Assembly (NCBI RefSeq): GCF_051014445.1
Contig: NW_027488365.1
Span: forward strand, 45,208,001-45,272,000
DNA length: 64,000 bases
Source: Colletes latitarsis
Taxonomy: Eukaryota; Arthropoda; Insecta; Hymenoptera; Colletidae
Reading direction: 5' to 3'
Below the pieces are notes generated by a model, which saw only the letters and a program-made list of their open reading frames with translations, was not told where the DNA came from and made no database searches. The translations under genes and the position numbers were made by a program. Of the stretch, positions 11,480-23,547 are shown in pieces (positions within the stretch are counted from its first letter, which is position 1; the number at the start of each line of letters is the position of its first letter).

Positions 11480-11656
11480 TAACACCGGTTAGGTCTGGGT
11501 TAGGTCTGGGTTATGCCCGCATCTGGCTCATGATTTTGCCTTCTTCGCATACTTGTTGGCCAGATCCTGGGTTTTTTTCGTGTTTGAATCACGTAGTAAT
11601 GTGGTAACACACTGAAGCTGTCAATTAAACCTGGTTTCGATCAATATTTTAGAGGA
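11480..11656 (+). repeat. Type A monomer, commonest form (reference copy)
   Basis: This 177-bp unit is a clean example of the dominant type. Its 5' part reads TTATGCCCGCATCTGGCTCA then GATTTTGCCTTCTTCGCATA; the core ends in GGG plus seven T and CGTG; the 3' part has GTAATGTGGTAACACACTG, AAACCTGGTTTCGATCAA and TATTTTAGAGGA. It carries the AAGCTGTC variant; an equally common form has AAGCAGTC and often TATTTCAGAGGA. Type A copies occur throughout the window, usually alternating with the other types. Confidence 0.93.
11487..11510 (+). repeat. 11-bp direct subrepeat and G-tract block (example copy)
   Basis: Monomer positions 8-29 are two exact copies of GGTTAGGTCTG, followed by GG and TT that begin a third. 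The block contains five G-tracts (GG, GG, GGG, GG, GGG), each pair separated by a three-base loop of TTA or TCT, which fits the pattern for a two-layer G-quadruplex; the TTAGG core resembles telomere repeats. It recurs once per monomer, hence about 360 times here. Folding and telomere relationship are inference. Confidence 0.8.
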
Positions 11657-12009
11657 TAACACCGGTTAGGTCTGGGTTAGGTCTGGGTTATGCCCGCATC
11701 TGGCTCATGATTTTGCCTTCTTCGCATACTTGTTGGCCAGATCCTGGGTTTTTTTCGTGTTTGAATCACGTAGTAATGTGGTAACACACTGAAGCTGTCA
11801 ATTAAACCTGGTTTCGATCAGTATTTCAGAGGATAACACCGGTTAGGTTTGGGTTAGGTCTGGGTTATGCCCGCATCTGGCTCATGATTTGCCTTCTTCG
11901 CATACTTGTTGGCCAGATCCTGGGTTTTTTTCATGTTTCAATCACGTAGTAATGTGGTAACACACTGAAGCAGTCAATTAAACCTGGTTTCGATCAATAT
12001 TTCAGAGGA

Positions 12010-12186
12010 TAACACCGGTTAGGTCTGGGTTAGGTCTGGGAAATGCGCGCATCTGGCTTATTCTTTCGCCTTCTTCGCATACTTGTTGGCCAGATCCTGG
12101 GTTTTTTTCGTGTTTGAATCACGTAGGAATGTGGTAACACACTGAAGCAGTCAATTAAACCTGGTTTCGATCAATATTTTAGAGGA
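12010..12186 (+). repeat. Type C monomer (reference copy)
   Basis: Type C carries AAATGCGCGCATCTGGCTTA, TTCTTTCGCCTTCTTCGCAT, a seven-T tract and CACGTAGGAATG in place of CACGTAGTAATG. Its 3' part is type-A-like with an intact AAACCTGGTTT dyad. It looks like a mosaic of a B-like left part and an A-like right part that has become a stable family member; copies occur for example near 2829, 4401, 9718, 15372, 19438, 22798 and 34838. Confidence 0.88.
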
Positions 12187-13424
12187 TAACACCGGTTAGG
12201 TCTGGGTTAGGTCCGGGATATGCCCGCATCTGGCTCATGATTTTGCCTTCCTCGCATACTTGTTGGCCAGATCCTGGGTTTTTTTCGTGTCTGAATCACG
12301 TAGTAATGTGGTAATACACTGAAGCAGTCAATTAAACCTGGTTTCGATCAATATTTTAGAGGATAACACCGGTTAGGTCTGGGTTAGGTCTGGGTTATGC
12401 CCGCATCTGGCTCATGATTTTGCCTTCTTCGCATACTTGTTGGCCAGATCCTGGGTTTTTTTCGTGTTTCAATCACGTAGTAATGTGGTAATACACTGAA
12501 GCAGTCAATTAAACCTGGTTTCGATCAATATTTTAGAGGATAACACCGGTTAGGTCTGGGTTAGGTCTGGGAAATGCGCGCATCTGGCGTATGCTTTCGC
12601 CTTTTTCGCAAAATTGTTGGCCAGATCCTGGGTTTTTTCCGTGATTGAATCACGTAGTAATGTTGTACCACACTGAGGCAGTCAATTAAACCTGGATTCG
12701 GACAGTATTTTAGGGAATAACACCGGTTAGGTCTGGGTTAGGTCTGTGTTATGCCCGCATCTGGCTCATGATTTTGCCTTCTTCGCATACTTGTTGGCCA
12801 GATCCTGGGTTTTTTTCGTGCTTCAATCACGTAGTAATGTGGTAACACACTGAAGCAGTCAATTAAACCTGGTTTCGATCAATATTTTAGAGGATAACAC
12901 CGGTTAGGTCTGGGTTAGGTCTGGGTTATGCCCGCATCTGGCTCATGATTTTGCCTTCTTCGCATACTTGTTGGCCAGATCTTGGGTTTTTTTCGTGTTT
13001 GAATCACGTAGTAATGTGGTAACACACTGAAGCAGTCAATTAAACCTGGTTTCGATCAATATTTTAGAGGATAACACCGGTTAGGTCTGGGTTAGGTCCG
13101 GGTTATGCCCGCATCTGGCTCATGATTTTGCCTACTTCGCATACTTGTTGGCCAGATCCTGGTTTTTTTCGTGTTTGAATCACGTAGTAATGTGGTAATA
13201 CACTGAAGCAGTCAATTAAACCTGGTTCCGATCAATATTTTAGAGGATAACACCGGTTAGGTCTGGGTTAGGTCTGGGTTATGCCCGCATCTATCTCATG
13301 ATTTTGCCTTCTTCGCATACTTGTTGGCCAGATCCTGGGTTTTTTTCGTGTTTCAATCACGTAGTAATGTGGTAACACATTGAGGCAGTCTATTAAACCT
13401 GGATTCGGACAGTATTTTAGAGGA

Positions 13425-13601
13425 TAACACCGGTTATGTCTGGGTTAGGTCTGGGATATGCGCGCATCTGGCTTATGCTTTCGCCTTTTTCGCAAACTTG
13501 TTGGCCAGATCCTGGGTTTTTTCCGTGTTTGAATCACGTAGTAATGTTGTACCACACTGAGGCAGTCAATTAAACCTGGATTCGGACAGTATTTTAGAGG
13601 A
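13425..13601 (+). repeat. Type B monomer (reference copy)
   Basis: Type B is diagnosed by ATATGCGCGCATCTGGCTTA, TGCTTTCGCCTTTTTCGCAA, a six-T tract followed by CCGTG, GTAATGTTGTACCACACTG with GAGGCAGTC, and AAACCTGGATTCGGACAG. The GGATT change breaks the AAACC/GGTTT dyad of type A. A subtype has GGCGTATGCTTTCGCC and CGCAAAATTG (for example near 390-440, 5141-5190 and 23357-23410). Both recur with other types at duplication-specific spacings. This copy has TTATGTCTGG in the first 11-bp subrepeat. Confidence 0.92.
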
Positions 13602-14662
13602 TAACACCGGTTAGGTCTGGGTTAGGTCTGGGTTATGCCCGCATCTGGCTCATGATTTTGCCTTCTTCGCAAACTTGTTGGCCAGATCCTGGGTTTTTTT
13701 CGTGCTTCAATCACGTAGTAATGTGGTAACACACTGAAGCTGTCAATTAAACCTGGTTTCGATCAATATTTTAGAGGATAACACCGGTTAGGTCTGGGTT
13801 AGGTCTGGGTTATGCCCGCATCTGGCTCATGATTTTGCCTTCTTCGCATACTTGTTGGCCAGATCCTGGGTTTTTTTCGTGTTTGAATCACGTAGTAATG
13901 TGGTAACACACTGAAGCTGTCAATTAAACCTGGTTTCGATCAATATTTTAGAGGATAACACCGGTTAGGTCTGGGTTAGGTCTGGGATATGCGCGCATCT
14001 GCCTTATACTTTCACCTTTTTCGCAAACTTGTTGGCCAGATCCTGGGTTTTTTCCGTGTTTGATCACGTAGTAATGTGGTAACACACTGAAGCAGTCAAT
14101 AAAACCTGGTTTCGAACAATATTTTAGAGGATAACACCGGTTAGGTCTGGGTTAGGTCTGGGATTTGCGCGCACCTGGCTTATACTTTCGCCTTTTTCGC
14201 AAACTTGTTGGCCAGATCCTGGGTATTTTCCGTGTTTGAATCACGTAGTAATGTGGTAACACACTGAAGCAGTCAATTAAACCTGGTTTCGATCAATATT
14301 TCAGAGGATAGCACCGGTTAGGTCTGGGTTAGGTCTGGGTTATGCCCGCATCTGGCTCATGATTTTGCCTACTTCGCATACTTGTTGGCCAGATGCTGGG
14401 TTTTTTTCGTGTTTGAATCACGTAGTAATGTGGTAGCACACTGAAGCTGTCAATTAAACCTGGTTTCGATCAATATTTTACAGGATAACACCGGTTAGGT
14501 CTGGGTTAGGTCTGGGTTATGCCCGCATCTGGCTCATGATTTTGCCTTCTTCGCATACTTGTTGGCCAGATCCTGGGTTTTTTTCGTGTTTGAATCACGT
14601 AGTAATGTGGTAACACACTGAAGCTGTCAATTAAACCTGGTTTCGATCAATATTTTAGAGGA

Positions 14663-14838
14663 TAAGACCGGCTAGGTCTGGGTTAGGTCTGGGATATGCG
14701 CGCATCGGCCTTATACTTTCAACTTTTTCGCAAACTTGTTGGCCAGATCCTGGGTTTTTTCCGTGTTTGATCACGTAGTAATGTGGTAACAAACTGAAGC
14801 AGTCAATAAAACCTGGTTTCGATCCATATTTTAGAGGA
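14663..14838 (+). repeat. Type F monomer, 176 bp (reference copy)
   Basis: Type F opens with TAAGACCGGCTAGG in place of TAACACCGGTTAGG, followed by GCGCGCATCGGCCTTATAC, TTTCAACTTTTTCGC and GTTTGATCACG, the last lacking one A and so giving 176 bp. It also has CAGTCAATAAAACC. Further copies start near 22089, 31459, 36597, 37657 and 39437, and their spacing traces the large duplications. The altered start destroys the ACCGGT palindrome found in almost all other monomers. Confidence 0.87.
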
Positions 14839-15015
14839 TAACACCGGTTAGGTCTGGGTTAGGTCTGGGATTTGCGCGCATCTGGCTTATACTTTCGCCT
14901 TTTTCGCAAACTTGTTGGCCAGATCCTGGGTATTTTCCGTGTTTGAATCACGTAGTAATGTGGTAACACACTGAAGCAGTCAATTAAACCTGGTTTCGAT
15001 CAATATTTCAGAGGA
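14839..15015 (+). repeat. Type E monomer (reference copy)
   Basis: Type E carries GGGATTTGCGCGCATCTGG, CTTATACTTTCGCCTTTTTC and, uniquely, GGGTATTTTCCGTG, in which the T-tract is interrupted and shortened to four T. The 3' part is A-like. A subtype also has CCATATCCTGGG and GAATCCCGTAG (near 5723, 8201, 38987, 42181, 46418, 52972). In most blocks it directly follows a type F or related 176-bp monomer. Confidence 0.87.
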
Positions 15016-16783
15016 TAACACCGGTTAGGTCTGGGTTAGGTCTGGGTTATGCCCGCATCTGGTTCATGATTTTGCCTTCTTCGCATACTTGTTGGCCAGA
15101 TCCTGGGTTTTTTTCGTGTTTGAATCACGTAGTAATGTGGTAATACACTGAAGCAGTCAATTAAACCTGGTTTCGATCAATATTTCAGAGGATAACACCG
15201 GTTAGGTCTGGGTTAGGTCTGGGTTATGCCCGCATCTGGCTCATGATTTGCCTTCTTCGCATACTTGTTGGCCAGATCCTGGGTTTTTTTCGTGTTTCAA
15301 TCACGTAGTAATGTGGTAACACACTGAAGCAGTCAATTAAACCTGGTTTCGATCAATATTTCAGAGGATAACACCGGTTAGGTCTGGGTTAGGTCTGGGA
15401 AATGCGCGCATCTGGCTTATTCTTTCGCCTTCTTCGCATACTTGTTGGCCAGATCCTGGGTTTTTTTCGTGTTTGAATCACGTAGGAATGTGGTAACACA
15501 TTGAAGCAGTCAATTAAACCTGGTTTCGATCAATATTTTAGAGGATAACACCGGTTAGGTCTGGGTTAGGTCTGGGTTATGCCCGCATCTGGCTCATGAT
15601 TTTGCCTTCTTCGCATACTTGTTGGCCAGATCCTGGGTTTTTTTCGTGTTTCAATCACGTAGTAATGTGGTAACACATTGAGGCAGTCTATTAAACCTGG
15701 ATTCGGACAGTATTTTAGAGGATAACACCGGTTAGGTCTGGGTTAGGTCCGGGATATGCCCGCATCTGGCTCATGATTTTGCCTTCCTCGCATACTTGTT
15801 GGCCAGATCCTGGGTTTTTTTCGTGTCTGAATCACGTAGTAATGTGGTAATACACTGAAGCAGTCAATTAAACCTGGTTTCGATCAATATTTTAGAGGAT
15901 AACACCGGTTAGGTCTGGGTTAGGTCTGGGATATGCGCGCATCTGGCGTATGCTTTCGCCTTTTTCGCAAAATTGTTGGCCAGATCCTGGGTTTTTTCCG
16001 TGTTTGAATCACGTAGTAATGTTGTACCACACTGAGGCAGTCAATTAAACCTGGATTCGGACAGTATTTTAGAGGATAACACCGGTTAGGTCTGGGTTAG
16101 GTCTGTGTTATGCCCGCATCTGGCTCATGATTTTGCCTTCTTCGCATACTTGTTGGCCAGATCCTGGGTTTTTTTCGTGCTTCAATCACGTAGTAATGTG
16201 GTAACACACTGAAGCAGTCAATTAAACCTGGTTTCGATCAATATTTTAGAGGATAACACCGGTTAGGTCTGGGTTAGGTCTGGGTTATGCCCGCATCTGG
16301 CTCATGATTTTGCCTTCTTCGCATACTTGTTGGCCAGATCTTGGGTTTTTTCCGTGTTTGATTACGTAGTAATGTGGTAACACACTGAAGCAGTCAATAA
16401 AACCTGGTTTCGATCAATATTTTAGAGGATAACACCGGTTAGGTCTGGGTTAGGTCTGGGATTTGCGCGCATCTGGCTTATACTTTCGTCTTTTTCGCAA
16501 ACTTGTTGGCCAAATCCTGGGTATTTTCCGTGTTTGAATCCCGTAGTAATGTGGTAACACACTGAAGCAGTCAATTAAACCTGGTTTCGATCAATACTTC
16601 AGAGGATAACACCGGTTAGGTCTGGGTTAGGTCTGGGTTATGCCCGCATCTGTCTCATGATTTTGCCTTCTTCGCATACTTGTTGGCCAGATCCTGGGTT
16701 TTTTTCGTGTTTCAATCACGTAGTAATGTGGTAACACATTGAGGCAGTCTATTAAACCTAGATTCGGACAGTATTTTAGAGGA

Positions 16784-16960
16784 TAACACCGGTTATGTCT
16801 GGGTTAGGTCTGGGATATGCGCGCATCTGGCTTATGCTTTCGCCTTTTTCGCAAACTTGTTGGCCAGATCCTGGGTTTTTTTCGTGTTTGAATCACGTAG
16901 GAATGTGGTAACACACTGAAGCAGTCAATTAAACCTGGTTTCGATCAATATTTTAGAGGA
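16784..16960 (+). repeat. Chimeric B/C monomer, copy 1
   Basis: The left part is type B (ATATGCGCGCATCTGGCTTA, TGCTTTCGCCTTTTTCGC), the right part type C (seven T, CACGTAGGAATG, ACACTGAAGCAGTC). The switch lies inside the conserved core between GCAAACTTG and the T-tract. Descendants occur at 25271, 27746 and 30221. Confidence 0.88.
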
Positions 16961-17490
16961 TAACACCGGTTAGGTCTGGGTTAGGTCCGGGATATGCCCG
17001 CATCTGGCTCATGATTTTGCCTTCTTCGCTTACTTGTTGGCCAGATCGTGGTTTTTTTCGTGTTTGAATCACGTAGTAATGTGGTACCACACTGAGGCAG
17101 TCAATTAAACCTGGATTCGGACAGTATTTTAGAGGATAACACCGGTTAGGTCTGGGTTAGGTCTGGGTTATGCCCGCATCTGGCTCATGATTTTGCCTTC
17201 TTCGCATACTTGTTGGCCAGATCCTGGGTTTTTTTCGTGCTTCAATCACGTAGTAATGTGGTAACACACTGAAGCTGTCAATTAAACCTGGTTTCGATCA
17301 ATATTTTAGAGGATAACACCGGTTAGGTCTGGGTTAGGTCTGGGTTATGCCCGCATCTGGCTCATGATTTTGCCTTCTTCGCATACTTGTTGGCCATATC
17401 CTGGGTTTTTTTCGTGTTTGAATCACGTAGTAATGTGGTAACACACTGAAGCAGTCAATTAAACCTGGTTTCGATCAATATTTTAGAGGA

Positions 17491-17667
17491 TAACACCGGT
17501 TAGGTCTGGGTTAGGTCTGGGTTATGCCCGCATCTGGCTCATGATTTTGCCTTCTTCGCATACTTGTTGGCCAGATCTTGGGTTTTTTTCGGGTTTGAAT
17601 CACGTAGTAATGTGGTACCACACAGAAACAGTCCATTAAACCTGGATTCGGACAGTATTTTGGAGGA
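17491..17667 (+). repeat. Type D monomer with 12-bp palindrome (reference copy)
   Basis: Type D has a type A left part, CCAGATCTTGGG in the core, CGGGTTTGAATC after the T-tract, the palindrome TGTGGTACCACA, then CAGAAACAGTCCATTAAACC, GGATTCGGACAG and TATTTTGGAGGA. It is rare but widely spaced: similar 3' parts are seen near 3118, 6824, 9302, 10185, 26098, 28573, 33712, 43810, 48757, 59191, 60787 and 62025. It therefore works as a marker for longer blocks. Confidence 0.88.
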
Positions 17668-20600
17668 TAACACCGGTTAGGTCTGGGTTAGGTCTGGGTT
17701 ATGTCCGCACCTGGCTCATGATTTTGCATTCTTCGCATACTTGTTGGCCAGATCCTGGGTTTTTTTCGTGTTTGAATCACGTAGTAATGTGGTAACACAC
17801 TGAAGCAGTCAATTAAACCTGGTTTCGATCAATATTTTAGAGGATAACACCGGTTAGGTCTGGGTTAGTTCTGGGTTATGCCCGCATCTGGCTCATGATT
17901 TTGCCTTCTTCGCATACTTGTTGGCCAGATCTTGGGTTTTTTTCGTGTTTGAATCATGTAGTAATGTGGTAACACACTGAAGCAGTCAATTAAACCTGGT
18001 TTCGATCAATATTTTAGAGGATAACACCGGTTAGGTCTGGGTTAGGTCCGGGATATGCCCGCATCTGGCTCATGATTTTGCCATCTTCACATACTTCTTG
18101 GCCAGATCCTGGGTTTTTTTCGTGTTTGAATCACGTAGTAACGTGGTAACACACTGAAGCAGTCAATTAAACCAGGTTTCGATCAATATTTCAGAGGATA
18201 ACACCGGTTGGGTCTGGGTTAGGTCTGGGTTATGCCCGCATCTGGCTCATGATTTTGCCTTCATCGCATACTTGTTGGCCAGATCCTGGGTTTTTTCCGT
18301 GTTTGAATCACGTAGTAATGTGGTAACACACTGAAGCAGTCAATTAAACCTGGTTTCGATCAATATTTCAGAGGATAACACCGGTTAGGTCTGGGTTAGG
18401 TCTGGAAATGCGCGCATCTGGCTTATTCTTTCGCCTTCTTCGCATACATGTTGGCCAGATCCTGGGTTTTTTTCGTGATTGAATCACGTAGGAATGTGGT
18501 AACACACTGAAGCAGTCAATTAAACCTGGTTTCGATCAATATTTTAGAGGATAACACCGGTTAGGTCTGGGTTAGGTCTGGGTTATGCCCGCATCTGGCT
18601 CATGATTTTGCCTTCTTCGCATACTTGTTGGCCAGATCCTGGGTTTTTTTCGTGTTTGAATCACGTAGTAATGTGGTAACACACTGAAGCAGTCAATTAA
18701 ACCTGGTTTCGATCAATATTTCAGAGGATAACACCGGTTAGGTCTGGGTTAGGTCCGGGATATGCCCGCATTTGGCTCATGATTTTGCCTTCTTCGCATA
18801 CTTGTTGGCCAGATCCTGGGTTTTTTTCGTGTTTGAATCACGTAGTAATTTGGTAACACACAGAAGCTGTCAATTAAACCTGGTTTCGATCAATATTTTA
18901 GAGGATAACACCGGTTAGGTCTGGGTTAGGTCTGGGTTATGCCCGCATCTGGCTCATGATTTTGCCTTCTTCGCATACTTGTTGGCCAGATCCTGGGTTT
19001 TTTTCGTGTTTGAATCACGTAGTAATGTGGTAACACACTGAAGCTGTCAATTAAACCTGGTTTCGATCAATATTTTAGAGGATAACACCGGTTAGGTCTG
19101 GGTTAGGTCTGGGTTATGCCCGCATCTGGCTCATGATTTTGCCTTCTTCGCATACTTGTTGGCCAGATCCTGGGTTTTTTTCGTGTTTGAATCACGTAGT
19201 AATGTGGTAACACACTGAAGCTGTCAATTAAACCTGGTTTCGATCAATATTTCAGAGGATAACACCGGTTAGGTTTGGGTTAGGTCTGGGTTATGCCCGC
19301 ATCTGGCTCATGATTTGCCTTCTTCGCATACTTGTTGGCCAGATCCTGGGTTTTTTTCATGTTTCAATCACGTAGTAATGTGGTAACACACTGAAGCAGT
19401 CAATTAAACCTGGTTTCGATCAATATTTCAGAGGATAACACCGGTTAGGTCTGGGTTAGGTCTGGGAAATGCGCGCATCTGGCTTATTCTTTCGCCTTCT
19501 TCGCATACTTGTTGGCCAGATCCTGGGTTTTTTTCGTGTTTGAATCACGTAGGAATGTGGTAACACACTGAAGCAGTCAATTAAACCTGGTTTCGATCAA
19601 TATTTTAGAGGATAACACCGGTTAGGTCTGGGTTAGGTCCGGGATATGCCCGCATCTGGCTCATGATTTTGCCTTCCTCGCATACTTGTTGGCCAGATCC
19701 TGGGTTTTTTTCGTGTCTGAATCACGTAGTAATGTGGTAATACACTGAAGCAGTCAATTAAACCTGGTTTCGATCAATATTTTAGAGGATAACACCGGTT
19801 AGGTCTGGGTTAGGTCTGGGTTATGCCCGCATCTGGCTCATGATTTTGCCTTCTTCGCATACTTGTTGGCCAGATCCTGGGTTTTTTTCGTGTTTCAATC
19901 ACGTAGTAATGTGGTAATACACTGAAGCAGTCAATTAAACCTGGTTTCGATCAATATTTTAGAGGATAACACCGGTTAGGTCTGGGTTAGGTCTGGGAAA
20001 TGCGCGCATCTGGCGTATGCTTTCGCCTTTTTCGCAAAATTGTTGGCCAGATCCTGGGTTTTTTCCGTGATTGAATCACGTAGTAATGTTGTACCACACT
20101 GAGGCAGTCAATTAAACCTGGATTCGGACAGTATTTTAGGGAATAACACCGGTTAGGTCTGGGTTAGGTCTGTGTTATGCCCGCATCTGGCTCATGATTT
20201 TGCCTTCTTCGCATACTTGTTGGCCAGATCCTGGGTTTTTTTCGTGCTTCAATCACGTAGTAATGTGGTAACACACTGAAGCAGTCAATTAAACCTGGTT
20301 TCGATCAATATTTTAGAGGATAACACCGGTTAGGTCTGGGTTAGGTCTGGGTTATGCCCGCATCTGGCTCATGATTTTGCCTTCTTCGCATACTTGTTGG
20401 CCAGATCTTGGGTTTTTTTCGTGTTTGAATCACGTAGTAATGTGGTAACACACTGAAGCAGTCAATTAAACCTGGTTTCGATCAATATTTTAGAGGATAA
20501 CACCGGTTAGGTCTGGGTTAGGTCCGGGTTATGCCCGCATCTGGCTCATGATTTTGCCTACTTCGCATACTTGTTGGCCAGATCCTGGTTTTTTTCGTGT

Positions 20601-22486
20601 TTGAATCACGTAGTAATGTGGTAATACACTGAAGCAGTCAATTAAACCTGGTTCCGATCAATATTTTAGAGGATAACACCGGTTAGGTCTGGGTTAGGTC
20701 TGGGTTATGCCCGCATCTATCTCATGATTTTGCCTTCTTCGCATACTTGTTGGCCAGATCCTGAGTTTTTTTCGTGTTTCAATCACGTAGTAATGTGGTA
20801 ACACATTGAGGCAGTCTATTAAACCTGGATTCGGACAGTATTTTAGAGGATAACACCGGTTATGTCTGGGTTAGGTCTGGGATATGCGCGCATCTGGCTT
20901 ATGCTTTCGCCTTTTTCGCAAACTTGTTGGCCAGATCCTGGGTTTTTTCCGTGTTTGAATCACGTAGTAATGTTGTACCACACTGAGGCAGTCAATTAAA
21001 CCTGGATTCGGACAGTATTTTAGAGGATAACACCGGTTAGGTCTGGGTTAGGTCTGGGTTATGCCCGCATCTGGCTCATGATTTTGCCTTCTTCGCATAC
21101 TTGTTGGCCAGATCCTGGGTTTTTTTCGTGCTTCAATCACGTAGTAATGTGGTAACACACTGAAGCTGTCAATTAAACCTGGTTTCGATCAATATTTTAG
21201 AGGATAACACCGGTTAGGTCTGGGTTAGGTCTGGGTTATGCCCGCATCTGGCTCATGATTTTGCCTTCTTCGCATACTTGTTGGCCAGATCCTGGGTTTT
21301 TTTCGTGTTTGAATCACGTAGTAATGTGGTAACACACTGAAGCTGTCAATTAAACCTGGTTTCGATCAATATTTTAGAGGATAACACCGGTTAGGTCTGG
21401 GTTAGGTCTGGTATATGCGCGCATCTGCCTTATACTTTCACCTTTTTCGCAAACTTGTTGGCCAGATCCTGGGTTTTTTCCGTGTTTGATCACGTAGTAA
21501 TGTGGTAACACACTGAAGCAGTCAATAAAACCTGGTTTCGAACAATATTTTAGAGGATAACACCGGTTAGGTCTGGGTTAGGTCTGGGATTTGCGCGCAC
21601 CTGGCTTATACTTTCGCCTTTTTCGCAAACTTGTTGGCCAGATCCTGGGTATTTTCCGTGTTTGAATCACGTAGTAATGTGGTAACACACTGAAGCAGTC
21701 AATTAAACCTGGTTTCGATCAATATTTCAGAGGATAGCACCGGTTAGGTCTGGGTTAGGTCTGGGTTATGCCCGCATCTGGCTCATGATTTTGCCTACTT
21801 CGCATACTTGTTGGCCAGATGCTGGGTTTTTTTCGTGTTTGAATCACGTAGTAATGTGGTAGCACACTGAAGCTGTCAATTAAACCTGGTTTCGATCAAT
21901 ATTTTACAGGATAACACCGGTTAGGTCTGGGTTAGGTCTGGGTTATGCCCGCATCTGGCTCATGATTTTGCCTTCTTCGCATACTTGTTGGCCAGATCCT
22001 GGGTTTTTTTCGTGTTTGAATCACGTAGTAATGTGGTAACACACTGAAGCTGTCAATTAAACCTGGTTTCGATCAATATTTTAGAGGATAAGACCGGCTA
22101 GGTCTGGGTTAGGTCTGGGATATGCGCGCATCGGCCTTATACTTTCAACTTTTTCGCAAACTTGTTGGCCAGATCCTGGGTTTTTTCCGTGTTTGATCAC
22201 GTAGTAATGTGGTAACACACTGAAGCAGTCAATAAAACCTGGTTTCGATCAATATTTTAGAGGATAACACCGGTTAGGTCTGGGTTAGGTCTGGGATTTG
22301 CGCGCATCTGGCTTATACTTTCGCCTTTTTCGCAAACTTGTTGGCCAGATCCTGGGTATTTTCCGTGATTGAATCACGTAGTAATGTGGTAACACACTGA
22401 AGCAGTCAATTAAACCTGGTTTCGATCAATATTTCAGAGGATAACACCGGTTAGGTCTGGGTTAGGTCTGGGTTATGCCCGCATCT

Positions 22487-23547
22487 GGTTCATGATTTTG
22501 CCTTCTTCGCATACTTGTTGGCCAGATCCTGGGTTTTTTTCGTGTTTGAATCACGTAGTAATGTGGTAATACACTGAAGCAGTCAATTAAACCTGGTTTC
22601 GATCAATATTTCAGAGGATAACACCGGTTAGGTCTGGGTTAGGTCTGGGTTATGCCCGCATCTGGCTCATGATTTGCCTTCTTCGCATACTTGTTGGCCA
22701 GATCCTGGGTTTTTTTCGTGTTTCAATCACGTAGTAATGTGGTAACACACTGAAGCAGTCAATTAAACCTGGTTTCGATCAATATTTCAGAGGATAACAC
22801 CGGTTAGGTCTGGGTTAGGTCTGGGAAATGCGCGCATCTGGCTTATTCTTTCGCCTTCTTCGCATACTTGTTGGCCAGATCCTGGGTTTTTTTCGTGTTT
22901 GAATCACGTAGGAATGTGGTAACACATTGAAGCAGTCAATTAAACCTGGTTTCGATCAATATTTTAGAGGATAACACCGGTTAGGTCTGGGTTAGGTCTG
23001 GGTTATGCCCGCATCTGGCTCATGATTTTGCCTTCTTCGCATACTTGTTGGCCAGATCCTGGGTTTTTTTCGTGTTTCAATCACGTAGTAATGTGGTAAC
23101 ACATTGAGGCAGTCTATTAAACCTGGATTCGGACAGTATTTTAGAGGATAACACCGGTTAGGTCTGGGTTAGGTCCGGGATATGCCCGCATCTGGCTCAT
23201 GATTTTGCCTTCCTCGCATACTTGTTGGCCAGATCCTGGGTTTTTTTCGTGTCTGAATCACGTAGTAATGTGGTAATACACTGAAGCAGTCAATTAAACC
23301 TGGTTTCGATCAATATTTTAGAGGATAACACCGGTTAGGTCTGGGTTAGGTCTGGGATATGCGCGCATCTGGCGTATGCTTTCGCCTTTTTCGCAAAATT
23401 GTTGGCCAGATCCTGGGTTTTTTCCGTGTTTGAATCACGTAGTAATGTTGTACCACACTGAGGCAGTCAATTAAACCTGGATTCGGACAGTATTTTAGAG
23501 GATAACACCGGTTAGGTCTGGGTTAGGTCTGGGTTATGCCCGCATCT
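22487..23547 (+). repeat. 1061-bp nested duplication, copy a (6 monomers)
   Basis: From GGTTCATGATTTTGCC at 22487 the sequence repeats at 23548 with matching rare markers GATTTGCCTT (22671 and 23732) and GGCGTATGC (23371 and 24432). 1061 is six monomers minus one base, the base being the missing T in the GATTTGCC monomer. Copy 1 of the 7426-bp segment (15061-16110) has only one such unit, so this is a later event. Confidence 0.94.

Larger units (their letters stand above)
10790..18215 (+). repeat. 7426-bp higher-order segment, copy 1 (42 monomers)
   Basis: At least ten rare markers recur 7426 bp later: ATACATGTTGG (11019 and 18445), CGCATTTGGC (11341 and 18767), GGTTAGGTTTGGG (11841 and 19267), TAGGGAATAA (12711 and 20137), CTATCTCATG (13291 and 20717), GCCTTATACTTTCACC (14001 and 21427) and GATAAGACCGGC (14661 and 22087). 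Beyond 16.1 kb the offset becomes 8487 because copy 2 contains an extra 1061 bp. I noted about nine single-base differences. The start is uncertain within about 50 bp. Confidence 0.93.

Noticed and set aside
11516..11530. CENP-B box (monomer positions 37-51, minus strand sense)
   Set aside because: CCCGCATCTGGCTCA matches only 7 of the 9 essential bases of the reverse-complemented motif, a level expected about once by chance in half of all 177-bp sequences, and types B and C match less well.
11572..11579. Pol III terminator or small RNA gene at the T-tract
   Set aside because: T6-T7 runs would stop Pol III, but I saw no A or B box spacing and no tRNA- or 5S-like sequence in the monomer.
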